A stretch of DNA of 64,000 bases from Nocardia uniformis NBRC 13702 (GCF_001613345.1 NZ_BDCE01000040.1:1-64000), one strand, 5' to 3'; shown: positions 8,149-16,776, counted from the stretch's first letter. The notes: generated from the letters alone by a model not told the origin. Numbers and translations are program-made.

Positions 8149-8910
8149 TCACGCCGACGCGAGGAACCGCTCCAATCGAGCCGCGAAACCAGGGGCGGCC
8201 GGGACGAAATGCCCCGCACCGGGAACTATTGCGCGCTCCGCATCCAGAACATCGGCGAGCGCGTCACAGATTCGCTCCAGCGCGGGCAGGTGCCCGCCCG
8301 ACGCAACCAGAGCAGGAACCCCCTTGGCGCGCAACACTTCCAGCTGTGGTAACGCCTCCCCCGGCAGCCGACCGCCGTGCGCGCGGCGGACCGCCGCCAC
8401 AGCCGCATCCGGTAAGGGCTGTCCGTCCGGCACCGGCACCCCTGAGAGGGAGAGGAATTCACGCAATTCCGCGGCGTCGATAGCGAGGCCGTCGGTGAGC
8501 ACCGCGTCACCGAGTTGCCGCAGGCGGATCACATCGGGGTCGTCCGGTGCCACGAAGTACAGCGGCGGTTCGATGATCGTCAGTGAGTGGACGCTGTCGG
8601 GGCGGCGGGAAGCGGCGACCAGCACCCCGAGCGTCCCGTAGGAGTGGGCGACCACGTGCGGCCGACTGTCACCGAAAACCACCGCGAGATCATCGGCATC
8701 CACCTCGAAATCCTGCCGTCCGCCCACAGGCGGTGGGCTCGGCGGAAATCCACGCCTATGCACGGACGCGAGCGTCCACCGCGCCCGCAGCGATTCCAAC
8801 CCGGCCCACGTGGTCCGCGGCCCCGCCCCGCCGTGCACCAGAACAACGTCCGGTCCGGTGCCCTCCCGAATCACCGTGACCGCCGCCCTCATCGGAACGT
8901 TCACTCGCAT
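8149..8910 (-). CDS. Alpha/beta fold hydrolase
   Basis: ATG at 8910 (after GAAGGGG) gives 253 residues and is preferred to the longer frame start at 8997. The core reads VVLVHGGAGPRTTW (oxyanion region), the nucleophile elbow AHSYGTLG and the terminal PGAGHFVPAAPG with the catalytic His. The fold is certain but substrate is not; it could be an esterase, lactonase or dehalogenase relative. The gene converges with the carotenoid oxygenase, 43 bp apart. A decayed copy of part of a close relative lies at 14830-14900. Confidence 0.88.
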   Translation of the reverse strand: MRVNVPMRAAVTVIREGTGPDVVLVHGGAGPRTTWAGLESLRARWTLASVHRRGFPPSPPPVGGRQDFEVDADDLAVVFGDSRPHVVAHSYGTLGVLVAASRRPDSVHSLTIIEPPLYFVAPDDPDVIRLRQLGDAVLTDGLAIDAAELREFLSLSGVPVPDGQPLPDAAVAAVRRAHGGRLPGEALPQLEVLRAKGVPALVASGGHLPALERICDALADVLDAERAIVPGAGHFVPAAPGFAARLERFLASA

Positions 8911-9075
8911 ACCCCTTCGCAACCCGGTGACACCAGTTCCTTGGCCAACCAAGCGTCCGCCAAACCCACAGCGTTCGCCACCCGAGTTCGACACCACGCC
9001 AGGTGATTCAGTCGCAGCAATTCAAGTCGACCGCGGGCAGCACGGTGCACTCAACGGCTGTTGTCACCGCCGAAA

Positions 9076-9483
9076 TCAGTATTTACCGACGAGTTCGCTG
9101 TTGCGACGGGAGGCGGCGTCGTTGCCGCCGATGACGTAGCCGTCGGGATCGGTGATGTAGAACTCGCGGGTACCGGTGTGGTCGGTGGCGCTGTCCCGCA
9201 CGACCGTCGCGTTGGCCGCGAAGTCGCGGTAGGTGTCGTCATAGTCCTCGACCGAGAGGTAGAACATGCCGGAGAACCCGGTGGGCTGGTCGGCGAGGTT
9301 GGGCAGCCAGGTGTCGAGCTGGGCGCGACGGTAGAGCATTGCGCAGAGTTCACCTTTGTACAGCAGCATGTGGATGTCGTCGGTATCGGTCGCCATCTGG
9401 CTGTCGACGGTGAATCCGAGCTTTTCATAGAACGCTGCACTGGCGGCCGTGTCGGTCACCGCGATGCAGGGGATGAACGCCAT
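9076..9483 (-). CDS. VOC family (glyoxalase/bleomycin-resistance-like) protein
   Basis: Start chosen at ATG 9483, which follows AAAGGAGA; an upstream in-frame ATG at 9513 has no such site. The 135-residue product is a single VOC module: FIPCIAVTDTAASAAFYEKL at the N-terminus, DDIHMLLYKGELCAMLYRR, FYLSVEDYDDTYRDFAA and the closing FYITDPDGYVIGGND. VOC proteins bind a metal or sequester small toxic molecules. It is the last gene of a run with a Gfo/Idh/MocA protein and a second VOC protein. Confidence 0.88.
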   Translation of the reverse strand: MAFIPCIAVTDTAASAAFYEKLGFTVDSQMATDTDDIHMLLYKGELCAMLYRRAQLDTWLPNLADQPTGFSGMFYLSVEDYDDTYRDFAANATVVRDSATDHTGTREFYITDPDGYVIGGNDAASRRNSELVGKY

Positions 9484-9526
9484 GATGATCTCCTTTGCGA
9501 TTCTGGTCGACATTCAGGTTTGGAGG

Positions 9527-9598
9527 TCAGTGTTTGCCGGTGCCGAGTTGGTCGATGGCGACGACGTCATCTTCATCGAGGGTGACGGCGGGTTCATC
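9527..9598 (-). pseudogene. Remnant of an aldo/keto reductase C-terminus
   Basis: Between the Gfo/Idh/MocA stop and the next gene, one minus-strand frame reads DEPAVTLDEDDVVAIDQLGT followed by GKH and a stop at 9527-9529. This resembles the last helix of aldo/keto reductases (typically ...EDMAAIDALDTGK). No start codon or rest of the gene is present, so it appears to be a scar left when an aldo/keto reductase gene was deleted. The match is short and could be coincidental. Confidence 0.4.
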
Positions 9599-10535
9599 GG
9601 GGCTCCTGCTGGATTGCGGCGTGGATATCGAGGGTGAGCGCCAGCGTGTCGAGCACGCTCGACGGCGCGATCTCGTTCTCGGTCTCCCCACGCAGGCAGG
9701 TCAGGACATGGTCGATCATCGCGGCGTAATTCTGGGGACCCTCAGCCTTCAGGGTGCGAGTTCCGGAGCCGCTGTATTCGATGACCGCCGAATCCGCATC
9801 CCGGCCGTCACCGAAGCGGTGTTCGAGGACGCCGTCGGTGAAGGTGGCGCGGAAACCGCCTCGGGAGCCGTACGGGTCGGGCATCAGTGAGCTCGCGCTC
9901 ACCCTCGCGACCGCGTTCGGGTAGGTAAGGGTTACGTAGGCGGCCGAACCACGTTGTGCGCCAGCTGTTCCGATAGCCGACACGGTTTCGGGAACACCGA
10001 GGACACGGGTGAGCACATCGAGATCGCCGTGCATGGCATCGAGCGCGATGGAATCCAACCCGAGGTCATAGCCCGGCCAGAGCAGCGCGGTGCGCAGCTC
10101 GAGCTCGAGCTCCAGCAGTCGGCCGTAGGTACCCGAGCGCGTCGCCTCGAACAGGATTCGGTTGACCGGGCTGAAACGATCGAACATGTCGACGAATACC
10201 TGCCGATCACTGGCCGCGGCCGCGTCGGCCACGCGCCGCGCATCGGCCATGGACAAGGCCAGTGGCAGTTCGCACAGGACGTGTTTGCCCGCGGCCAGGC
10301 CGCGCTGCACGTGCTCGGCGTGCAGCGCGGTCGGCAGGCAGATATCGATCAGGTCGATCGTGGGATCGTCGTAGAGGCTGTCGAGGTCGGTGGAGGTCGC
10401 GAAGCCGTAGCTGTCGTGGATGCGTTCCAATGCCGCCGGGGTGCGGCCGAATACGATGACCTCGACGTCGTCGCGGCTGGCGAATACCGCGGCGTGGGCT
10501 TGTCCGAATCCGGTACCGAGCAGGGCGATTTTCAT
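9594..10535 (-). CDS. Gfo/Idh/MocA family oxidoreductase-like protein
   Basis: ATG at 10535 starts the Rossmann fold (MKIALLGTGFGQAHAAVFAS). The 313-residue protein continues with IDLIDICLPTALHAEHVQRG and a typical C-terminal sheet domain (RTALLWPGYDLGLDSIALDA, FGDGRDADSAVIEYSGSGTR). The family normally oxidises sugars or inositols with NAD(P) using the Lys of an EKP motif. Here that segment is HVLCELPLALSM: Lys is replaced by Leu. Either catalysis differs or the protein has become a binding protein. It lies 16 bp downstream of the two-domain VOC gene. Confidence 0.87.
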   Translation of the reverse strand: MKIALLGTGFGQAHAAVFASRDDVEVIVFGRTPAALERIHDSYGFATSTDLDSLYDDPTIDLIDICLPTALHAEHVQRGLAAGKHVLCELPLALSMADARRVADAAAASDRQVFVDMFDRFSPVNRILFEATRSGTYGRLLELELELRTALLWPGYDLGLDSIALDAMHGDLDVLTRVLGVPETVSAIGTAGAQRGSAAYVTLTYPNAVARVSASSLMPDPYGSRGGFRATFTDGVLEHRFGDGRDADSAVIEYSGSGTRTLKAEGPQNYAAMIDHVLTCLRGETENEIAPSSVLDTLALTLDIHAAIQQEPR

Positions 10536-10551
10536 GACGGCCGTCTTCCTG

Positions 10552-11364
10552 TCAGGACTGGGTGGGCATGGAGAACAGGCCGAACCGATTACCGTTCGGG
10601 TCGACGATCCGCGAGTAAACCAGGCCGTCCGGGTTGCTGTCGGGACCGAATTCGATGACCGCACCGAGGTTTTCGGCGCTCTTGGACTGTGCGGCGACGT
10701 CGCCGGAGAGGAAGCTCGGCATCACGTAGTCCGTCCCCTGCGCACCGTGGTCGTACATGCCGCCCGAGGGCCACTGATTGCCGGTGAAGACGTTGTAATA
10801 GGGCTTGCCGCCTGCGGTCTCATCGCGTTCGAATCGCCAGCCGAATGCCTGGCTGTAGAACGCGCGGGTAGCGTCGGCATCGGTGGTCCCGATCTCGAAC
10901 CACGCGAACGACCCCTGGGACGGCGCGTAGGACGACTGCTCGAAGTGCTCCTCGGTCGCCTTCGCGCGATCCTTCAAGTCCTCGTTGCTGGTGCGGGAGA
11001 ACAGCGAGAACGGATTGCCCTGCGGGTCGGCGAGCACGGCGAACCAGGTGACATCGGCGACCTGGGTAGCGGGCACCAGTACCGTGGCCCCGGCCTCGCA
11101 TAACCGGTCGACGTCGGCGGAGACATCTTCGGAGAACACCGACACATTGATTTGCTCACCGCCGGAACCACTCTCGCTGATGGCGCCCATTGGCCATGGC
11201 GCCTCCGGCGCCATGATGCGGATGTAGCGGCGTCCATCGACAGAGGAATCCGGGTCGACTTCGAAATTCCAGCCCAGCAGTTCGCCGTAGAACTTTTCGG
11301 CGGTGGACGCTTCGCGGGTGCCGATTTCGAACCAGACAACCTGTCCGGGTGCCATGAAACTCAT
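10552..11364 (-). CDS. Two-domain VOC family protein
   Basis: ATG at 11364 follows AAGGAGA. The 270 residues hold two VOC modules: residues 1-125 (QVVWFEIGTREASTAEKFYG to FAVLADPQGNPFSLFSR) and 145-270 (GSFAWFEIGTTDADATRAFY to RIVDPNGNRFGLFSMP). This layout is common in actinomycete CFP32-like proteins linked to antibiotic or reactive-compound resistance. It is the first gene of a three-gene run and has a WYL-type operator-like element 44 bp upstream of its start. Confidence 0.9.
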   Translation of the reverse strand: MSFMAPGQVVWFEIGTREASTAEKFYGELLGWNFEVDPDSSVDGRRYIRIMAPEAPWPMGAISESGSGGEQINVSVFSEDVSADVDRLCEAGATVLVPATQVADVTWFAVLADPQGNPFSLFSRTSNEDLKDRAKATEEHFEQSSYAPSQGSFAWFEIGTTDADATRAFYSQAFGWRFERDETAGGKPYYNVFTGNQWPSGGMYDHGAQGTDYVMPSFLSGDVAAQSKSAENLGAVIEFGPDSNPDGLVYSRIVDPNGNRFGLFSMPTQS

Positions 11365-11407
11365 TGTTTCTCCTTACGTTGCGGTGGTACATAGCCAATC
11401 TAAAGAG

Positions 11408-11432
11408 CTAGTAGGACACTGAAAGTCCTATT
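11408..11432. promoter_or_regulatory. WYL-regulator operator candidate, copy 1 (VOC operon)
   Basis: The 19-bp core TAGGACACTGAAAGTCCTA (11412-11430) is an inverted repeat with TAGGAC and GTCCTA arms. It lies between the UvrA-like gene and the VOC gene and touches the UvrA-like stop codon. The element at 13797-13821 shares its flanks (CTAG before, TT after) and most core bases, suggesting one regulator controls both promoters. Confidence 0.7.
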
Positions 11433-13734
11433 AGTATCGTGCGAGGGAAATGACTCGCAGATCACGTCGCAGGTGTTCAGCGGTGCAGGACATCTCGGAA
11501 TTCATGAGCTGCGCGGGGGTGCCCTGGAAGACGATGCGCCCGCCGTGGCGGCCGCCGTCGGGGCCGAGGTCGATGATGTGATCGGCGTGTTCGACGACGT
11601 CGAGGTCGTGTTCGATGACCAGGACGGTGTTTCCGGCGTCGACGAGGCCGTCGAGCAGGGCGAGCAGGGTTTGGATATCGGAGATGTGCAGGCCGGTGGT
11701 GGGCTCGTCGAGGATATAGATCCCGCCGGATTTGCCGAGTTCCCCGGCCAGTTTCAGGCGTTGGCGTTCACCACCGGACAGGGTCGACAGGGGTTGTCCG
11801 AGCGTGAGGTAGCCCAGGCCCACCTCGACAAGCGAGCCGATCTTGCGTCGGACTCCACGATCGGTGAAGAAGTCCGCGGCCTCCTCGGCGGTCAGGGCGA
11901 GGACCTCGACAATGTTCTTGCCGCCCAAGGTGTATCGCAGGACTTCGGGGTCGTAGCGGGTGCCGGAGCAGCGTTCGCAGACGGTGGTGACGGGGTCCAT
12001 GAAGGCCATATCGGCGGTCACCTCGCCGCGGCCGCCGCAGTCACGGCAGGCCCCGGTGCTGTTGAAGCTGAACAATCCCGGCTCGACGGCGTTGGCGGTG
12101 GCGAAGGCCTTGCGGATGCCGTCCATGACGCCGAGGTGGGTGACCGGTGTCGAGCGCGGTGCCGAGCCCAGACCACGCTGGTCGACGACGATCGCTTCCG
12201 GATGCTGGGCGGTGAATACCTGCGACACCAGGCTCGACTTGCCCGAGCCGGCGACGCCGGTGAATACGGTCAGTACTCCGGTCGGGATGTCGACGCTCAC
12301 ATCGCGCAGGTTGTGCAGGTTCGCGTGCTCGATGCGCAGCCATCCGGTGGGGACGCGGAAATCATCCTTCAGTCGCGGATGCCGCCGCAGTGCCCGGCCG
12401 GTGGGTGTGCCGCTGGACCGTAGCCCGGAATAGTCTCCGGCGTAGACGATTTCACCGCCGTGCACACCGGCGGCCGGGCCCATGTCGATAATGTGGTCGG
12501 CGATGGCGATGACATCGCGGTCGTGTTCGACCACCAGTACGGTGTTGCCTTTGTCGCGCAGTCGCCGCAGCAGGGTGTTCATGCGGCCGACGTCGCGGGG
12601 ATGCAGTCCGACGCTGGGTTCGTCGAAAATGTAGGTCATACCGGTGAGCGAGGAGCCCAGGTACCGGACCATCTTCAGTCGCTGCGATTCACCACCGGAC
12701 AGGGTCGGGGTTTCGCGGCCGAGGCTGAGATAGCCGAGACCGATCTCGTCGAGACGACGCAATCCGGCAATCGCCTGGGTCGCCAACGGTGTACCGAGCT
12801 GGTGGTCGATCTTGCCGAGCACTTCGATGAGTTCGGTGACCTCCATCGCGGCATAGTCGGCGATGGTGTGACCGGTGATCTTCGTTTTCAATGCCGCCTG
12901 GTTCAGCCGCGCCCCACCACACAGTGGGCACAAACCCTGGGTGATGAACTGTTCCACCGCGCGGCGGGTGCGCGCCGACAAACTCGACAGGTCACGGTTG
13001 AGATAGAGGCGGGTGAATTTGTCGACCAGGCCCTCATAACCGATCTGCGTGGACCCCATCGCGACTTCGACAGGCTGATCCGGCCCGTCGATCAGGTTCT
13101 TCCACTCGCTTTTCGTGTACCGCGACAGTGGCTGGTCCAGATCGAACAGCCCCGATCGCGCGAACATCTGCCACTGCACACCGCCGACATTGAACAGCGG
13201 AAACCGCAGCGCTCCCTGGTTGAGTGAGCGCGAGGTATCGACCATCGCGTCCACGTCGACGGTGGTCGCGCGGCCCAGGCCATCGCAGCGGGGGCAGGCG
13301 CCCTCGGGGGTGTTGAACGAATAGACTGTGGCCATCCCCGCCGACGGCGTCCCGGCGCGGGAGAACAGCAACCGGATGATCGAATAGATATCGGTGGCGG
13401 TGCCCACCGTCGAGCGCGCATTGCCGCCGATCGGTTTCTGATCCACGACCACCGTGGTGGTCAGGTCGTCGATGCTGTCAGCATCGGGTTTCTCATAGCG
13501 CGGCAGCCGGTTACGTACGAACGTCGGGTAGGTCTCGTTGAGCTGGCGTTGGGATTCCACTGCGATGGTGGAGAACACCAATGAGGATTTACCCGAGCCG
13601 GACACGCCGGTGAAGACCGTGATCGCGTTCTTGGGAATCCGGATCGAGACGTTCTTCAGATTGTGCTCGCGGGCGCCCTCGATGGTGATCCAGTCGCGGT
13701 GACCGGCGCCGGATGCGGTGGTGCGGGTCGTCAT
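11431..13734 (-). CDS. UvrA-like ABC ATPase (excinuclease A paralogue)
   Basis: The 767-residue protein has two ABC ATPase halves: Walker A GVSGSGKSSL near residue 44 and GVAGSGKSSL near residue 505, with signature LSGGESQRLKMVRYL and LSGGERQRLKLAGEL. Zinc-type clusters CPRCDGLG, CPLCGGARL and CRDCGG/CERCSG are present. Canonical UvrA is about 950 residues; the shorter length points to the paralogue class without the full UvrB-binding insert, related to DrrC-type drug-resistance proteins that clear DNA-bound drugs. Start ATG 13734 follows GGAGGGAG. It is divergent from the WYL regulator and upstream of the VOC genes. Confidence 0.92.
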   Translation of the reverse strand: MTTRTTASGAGHRDWITIEGAREHNLKNVSIRIPKNAITVFTGVSGSGKSSLVFSTIAVESQRQLNETYPTFVRNRLPRYEKPDADSIDDLTTTVVVDQKPIGGNARSTVGTATDIYSIIRLLFSRAGTPSAGMATVYSFNTPEGACPRCDGLGRATTVDVDAMVDTSRSLNQGALRFPLFNVGGVQWQMFARSGLFDLDQPLSRYTKSEWKNLIDGPDQPVEVAMGSTQIGYEGLVDKFTRLYLNRDLSSLSARTRRAVEQFITQGLCPLCGGARLNQAALKTKITGHTIADYAAMEVTELIEVLGKIDHQLGTPLATQAIAGLRRLDEIGLGYLSLGRETPTLSGGESQRLKMVRYLGSSLTGMTYIFDEPSVGLHPRDVGRMNTLLRRLRDKGNTVLVVEHDRDVIAIADHIIDMGPAAGVHGGEIVYAGDYSGLRSSGTPTGRALRRHPRLKDDFRVPTGWLRIEHANLHNLRDVSVDIPTGVLTVFTGVAGSGKSSLVSQVFTAQHPEAIVVDQRGLGSAPRSTPVTHLGVMDGIRKAFATANAVEPGLFSFNSTGACRDCGGRGEVTADMAFMDPVTTVCERCSGTRYDPEVLRYTLGGKNIVEVLALTAEEAADFFTDRGVRRKIGSLVEVGLGYLTLGQPLSTLSGGERQRLKLAGELGKSGGIYILDEPTTGLHISDIQTLLALLDGLVDAGNTVLVIEHDLDVVEHADHIIDLGPDGGRHGGRIVFQGTPAQLMNSEMSCTAEHLRRDLRVISLARY

Positions 13735-13796
13735 ACGTTCTCCCTCCGGCAGGGTGACTGCCTGGTTCGGGTGGGTCGTATCGCGACGCTAAACCT

Positions 13797-13821
13797 CTAG
13801 TAGGTCACTCGATGACCTATT
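13797..13821. promoter_or_regulatory. WYL-regulator operator candidate, copy 2 (divergent promoter)
   Basis: The core TAGGTCACTCGATGACCTA (13801-13819) is a perfect 7-bp inverted repeat around a 5-bp centre. It sits between the UvrA-like gene (start 13734) and the WYL regulator (start 13842), so binding would affect both. Seventeen or more of the 25 positions, including the flanks, match the copy at 11408-11432. Confidence 0.75.
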
Positions 13822-13841
13822 GGTGGCGGAGAATGGCAACC

Positions 13842-14813
13842 ATGCGTGATCCATCGGGCCGGCTGCTGCGGCTGCTGTCGTTGCTCCAGTCCCCGCGTGA
13901 ATGGACCGGGGTCGAGCTGGCCGAACGCCTCGGGGTTACTCCCCGCACGATTCGCCGCGACGTCGACCGCCTCCGCGAGCTCGGCTACCCCGTCGACGCC
14001 ACCCACGGCAATATCGGCGGTTACCGGCTCACCGCGGGCACCGCCATGCCGCCACTACTGCTCGACGACGACGAAGCCCTCGCCATCGCGATCGGGCTGC
14101 GCACCGGCGCGACGGCCGCCGTCACCGGCATCGAAGACGCGTCACTGCGGGCGCTGGCCAAACTCGAACAGGTCCTGCCCAGTCGACTGCGGCACCGCCT
14201 GACCGCCCTGTCCGAGGCCACCGTCGTCCCACCGGCCGGTGCGGGACCGTCCGCCGATCCCGAGATCCTGGCTGTGCTCGGCGCTACGTGTCTCGTCCAT
14301 GAAAAGGTCCGATTCACCTACGCCAAGCCCGGTTCCGAACAGAGCAAACGTTTCGTCGAGCCGCACCGGCTGGTCGCCGCGGGCCGCCGCTGGTATCTCA
14401 TCGCCTACGACAGCGACCGCGGCGACTGGCGCACCTTCCGCCTCGACCGCATCACCGAGGTCCACCGCACCGGCCTACGGGTTCCCGCCAGGGAACTACC
14501 CGACGGCGTCGACGCGGCCACCTGGCTCACGAGATCCTTGATCGCTCACTCCGGCTCAATCCGTGCCCGAGTCGTGCTGCATCAGTCCGTCGAGGAAGCC
14601 GCCGCCCACGTCCCTGCCCGCAACGGCATCCTCGAACCCCTCGACGCCGACACCTGCGTCCTGACCACCTACCCCGACACCCCTGAATACCTCGCCCGCG
14701 CCATCACCCTGTTACCCATCGATTACACGGTGCAGGGCCCACCCGAGGTCATCACCGCCCTGCGTACCATCACCGACCGCGCCACCAAAGGCATTGGCCC
14801 GCAACGTCTATAG
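13842..14813 (+). CDS. HTH-WYL family transcriptional regulator (YafY type)
   Basis: Start taken at ATG 13842 with GGAG 10 bp ahead; the longer start at 13812 would place the operator inside the gene. The 323-residue protein has an N-terminal DeoR-like helix-turn-helix (GRLLRLLSLLQSPREWTGVE, then RTIRRDVDRLRELGYPVDA), a middle segment and the WYL ligand domain around VEPHRLVAAGRRWYLIAYDS and WRTFRLDRITEV. It likely senses a small ligand or nucleic acid species and controls the divergent UvrA-like gene and, through copy 1 of the operator, the VOC genes. Confidence 0.93.
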   Translation: MRDPSGRLLRLLSLLQSPREWTGVELAERLGVTPRTIRRDVDRLRELGYPVDATHGNIGGYRLTAGTAMPPLLLDDDEALAIAIGLRTGATAAVTGIEDASLRALAKLEQVLPSRLRHRLTALSEATVVPPAGAGPSADPEILAVLGATCLVHEKVRFTYAKPGSEQSKRFVEPHRLVAAGRRWYLIAYDSDRGDWRTFRLDRITEVHRTGLRVPARELPDGVDAATWLTRSLIAHSGSIRARVVLHQSVEEAAAHVPARNGILEPLDADTCVLTTYPDTPEYLARAITLLPIDYTVQGPPEVITALRTITDRATKGIGPQRL

Positions 14814-14829
14814 TCGCCCTGCGCCGCAA

Positions 14830-14900
14830 TTGGATCACGTCGGGTCGTCGGGTGCCACGATGTGCAGCGGTGGACTCGCCCCGCCGTGCACCAGAGCCGC
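14830..14900 (-). pseudogene. Internally deleted alpha/beta hydrolase fragment
   Basis: On the minus strand this piece reads ALVHGGA joined to SPPLHIVAPDDP and a stop. Both parts match the intact hydrolase at 8149-8910 (VLVHGGA and PPLYFVAPDDP), which are about 85 residues apart there. At the DNA level 14830-14874 aligns to 8526-8568 with few changes. It is therefore a scar of a related gene that lost its middle and its ends, lying between the WYL regulator and the Uma2 gene. Confidence 0.65.
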
Positions 14901-14927
14901 TGCGAGGCGTTCACCGAATCTCGATGG

Positions 14928-15509
14928 TCAGCGCACCCAATCTTTCAGCGGTTCGGTATCCAGGGTGACACCTACCGGGTCAGGGAGTTGCACGGTGGCG
15001 CCGAACGGCACCGCCACTGTTCGTTCGTACGTACCTTCCCTGGGTTCGCTGTAGACGGTCACCGTGCACGAATCACGGTCTATCAGCAGATAGGCGGGGA
15101 TGCCTGTATCGGCATACGCTCGGGGCTTTTCCTGCCGGTCACGACGCTCGGTGTCCTGGTCGGCGGAGGTCACCTCGACCACGAGCAGAACCGAGCCGGG
15201 GTCCGCCCATTCTCCTTGGCCGACAAAGGCATCGGCATCAGCCAGGACGCCGTCCGGCCGAGCTCGGCCCTTCCGATATCGGTCTACCTGGAGCCCTTGC
15301 TCCGGACTCAGGAATAGATCGGGACGAAGATTCACGAAGATGCGGATGAGCCACTGGATTATTCGATTGTGGTCCCCGTCCGGCACCGCCTTCGCCCCCA
15401 GCTTCCCGTCGATGTACTCGAGTCGGACACCTTCCGCAATACGATCGGCCGCTTGGGCGAGTTCCTCGAACTCTTCGATCGTCATGAGTGACTCATGCAC
15501 GGCGGTCAT
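14928..15509 (-). CDS. Uma2 family endonuclease-like protein (DUF820)
   Basis: ATG at 15509 (after GTGAGGAC) gives 193 residues. The Uma2/PD-(D/E)XK pattern is visible: MTIEEFEELAQAADRIAEGV, RLEYIDGKL, RARPDGVLADADAF, LLVVEVTSADQDTERRDRQE followed by KPRAYADTGIPAYLLID. The Asp of RPDG, the Glu of VEV and the following Lys would form the nuclease core. These genes are abundant in actinomycetes and cyanobacteria and their cellular task is unknown. Confidence 0.9.
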   Translation of the reverse strand: MTAVHESLMTIEEFEELAQAADRIAEGVRLEYIDGKLGAKAVPDGDHNRIIQWLIRIFVNLRPDLFLSPEQGLQVDRYRKGRARPDGVLADADAFVGQGEWADPGSVLLVVEVTSADQDTERRDRQEKPRAYADTGIPAYLLIDRDSCTVTVYSEPREGTYERTVAVPFGATVQLPDPVGVTLDTEPLKDWVR

Positions 15510-15633
15510 GTCCTCACGGTAGGGGTCACTGCGGCGGGACGCGGGGCAAACAAGCGGACAGGAATAGATTATCGCTGGTGACCAGGCGAGTCGCATGTCG
15601 TGTCGCGCTCCAACACTCAGCGGCGCCGGTCCC

Positions 15634-16776
15634 TCAGGCGACCGCGTACGGGTAGGCCGCGGCGCGGTTCTGGAACGACAGGATGCGCAGGTTCTGGACC
15701 CGGCCCTCGCGGATCTCGATGGCGCGGCGGATGGTGGCGTTGCCGTCCCAGGAGTCGGGGCCCGCCATCACGATCGGCAGGTATTCCAGCAGCGCCTCGG
15801 AGTTCTCCCAGGTGGCGGAGTTCCACAGGAAGGATGGGCTGTGCGCGACGCCGTAGTGGTGCAGGTCGTCGCCGACGGTGTACATGGGGTCCGCGAACGA
15901 GGTCGGACGGGCCCATTCGAAACCCATGCCCTCGTCGCAGGAGACGTCGACGAACAGCGTCCCGCGCGCGAACAGCGGGAGGTCTTCGTTCCGGACGAAC
16001 ATCAGCGGATCCTCGGTGTCCTGCAGAATGCAGTTCACGACAATGTCGTACTGGGCCAGCATCTGCGCGAGCGGTCCGGCTTCGGGCGCTTTCAGGGCGA
16101 GGGTTCGACCGGGATTCTCGGGGTCGCGCGCGAAATGCTGCATCCGCACCGACGCGAACGGCGAGGCGACCGCCGATACGCTGCGCTGCGTCAGCACGGT
16201 GACATCGCTGATCCCGAGCGCGGACAGCGCCCGCACGGCGCCGCGGGCGGTGGCGCCGAAGCTGATCACCGCCGCGCGCATCCGGCGCCCGTAATCGCCG
16301 GTGGTTCCGCGCAATTGCAGCGCGTGCATGACCGAGCAATAGCCGGCCAGCTCATTGTTCTTGTGGAAGACATGGACGCTGAAGTTGCCCTCCTTCGTCC
16401 AGTGGTTCATCGCCTCCCAGGCGATCAGCGTCAGGCCGCGATCGATGGCCAGCTGTGTCATCCGCGTGTCTTGCACGCAGTGCGGCCAGCCCCACACCAC
16501 CTGTCCGGGGCGCAGAGTCTCGAGGTCTTCGGGCAGCGGCTTGGGCAACAGCAGTACGTCGCACTCGGCGAAGAGCTCTTCGCGCGTGCGATGACCGCCG
16601 ATCAGGGGTGCCAGGTGCTCGTCGGTGTAACCGAAACGCTCACCGTAGCCGTGTTCGACGAGAACACGGTCGCGAAGCGTCGGATCGATCCGGTCGAAGT
16701 GCGCGGGGTGTATCGCCAGTCGGTGCTCGTCCTCTTTGCGGGAGGTCGCGACTACACCGATGGTCAGTTGCTTCAC
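15634..16776 (-). CDS. Alanine dehydrogenase / N5-(carboxyethyl)ornithine synthase family protein
   Basis: The GTG at 16776 is preceded by TAGACT six bases upstream and no ribosome-binding site, a leaderless pattern. The 380-residue protein opens with TIGVVATSRKEDEHRLAIHP, the AlaDH/PNT N-terminal signature with the substrate Arg, has HWTKEGNFSVHVFHKNNELAGY and the nucleotide-binding AAVISFGATARGAVRALSAL. The GWPHCVQ and LFVDVSCDEGMGFEWARPTS segments are closer to CEO synthase, which reductively joins pyruvate to the side-chain amine of ornithine or lysine, than to alanine dehydrogenase. The neighbours give no hint of substrate. Confidence 0.82.
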   Translation of the reverse strand: MKQLTIGVVATSRKEDEHRLAIHPAHFDRIDPTLRDRVLVEHGYGERFGYTDEHLAPLIGGHRTREELFAECDVLLLPKPLPEDLETLRPGQVVWGWPHCVQDTRMTQLAIDRGLTLIAWEAMNHWTKEGNFSVHVFHKNNELAGYCSVMHALQLRGTTGDYGRRMRAAVISFGATARGAVRALSALGISDVTVLTQRSVSAVASPFASVRMQHFARDPENPGRTLALKAPEAGPLAQMLAQYDIVVNCILQDTEDPLMFVRNEDLPLFARGTLFVDVSCDEGMGFEWARPTSFADPMYTVGDDLHHYGVAHSPSFLWNSATWENSEALLEYLPIVMAGPDSWDGNATIRRAIEIREGRVQNLRILSFQNRAAAYPYAVA

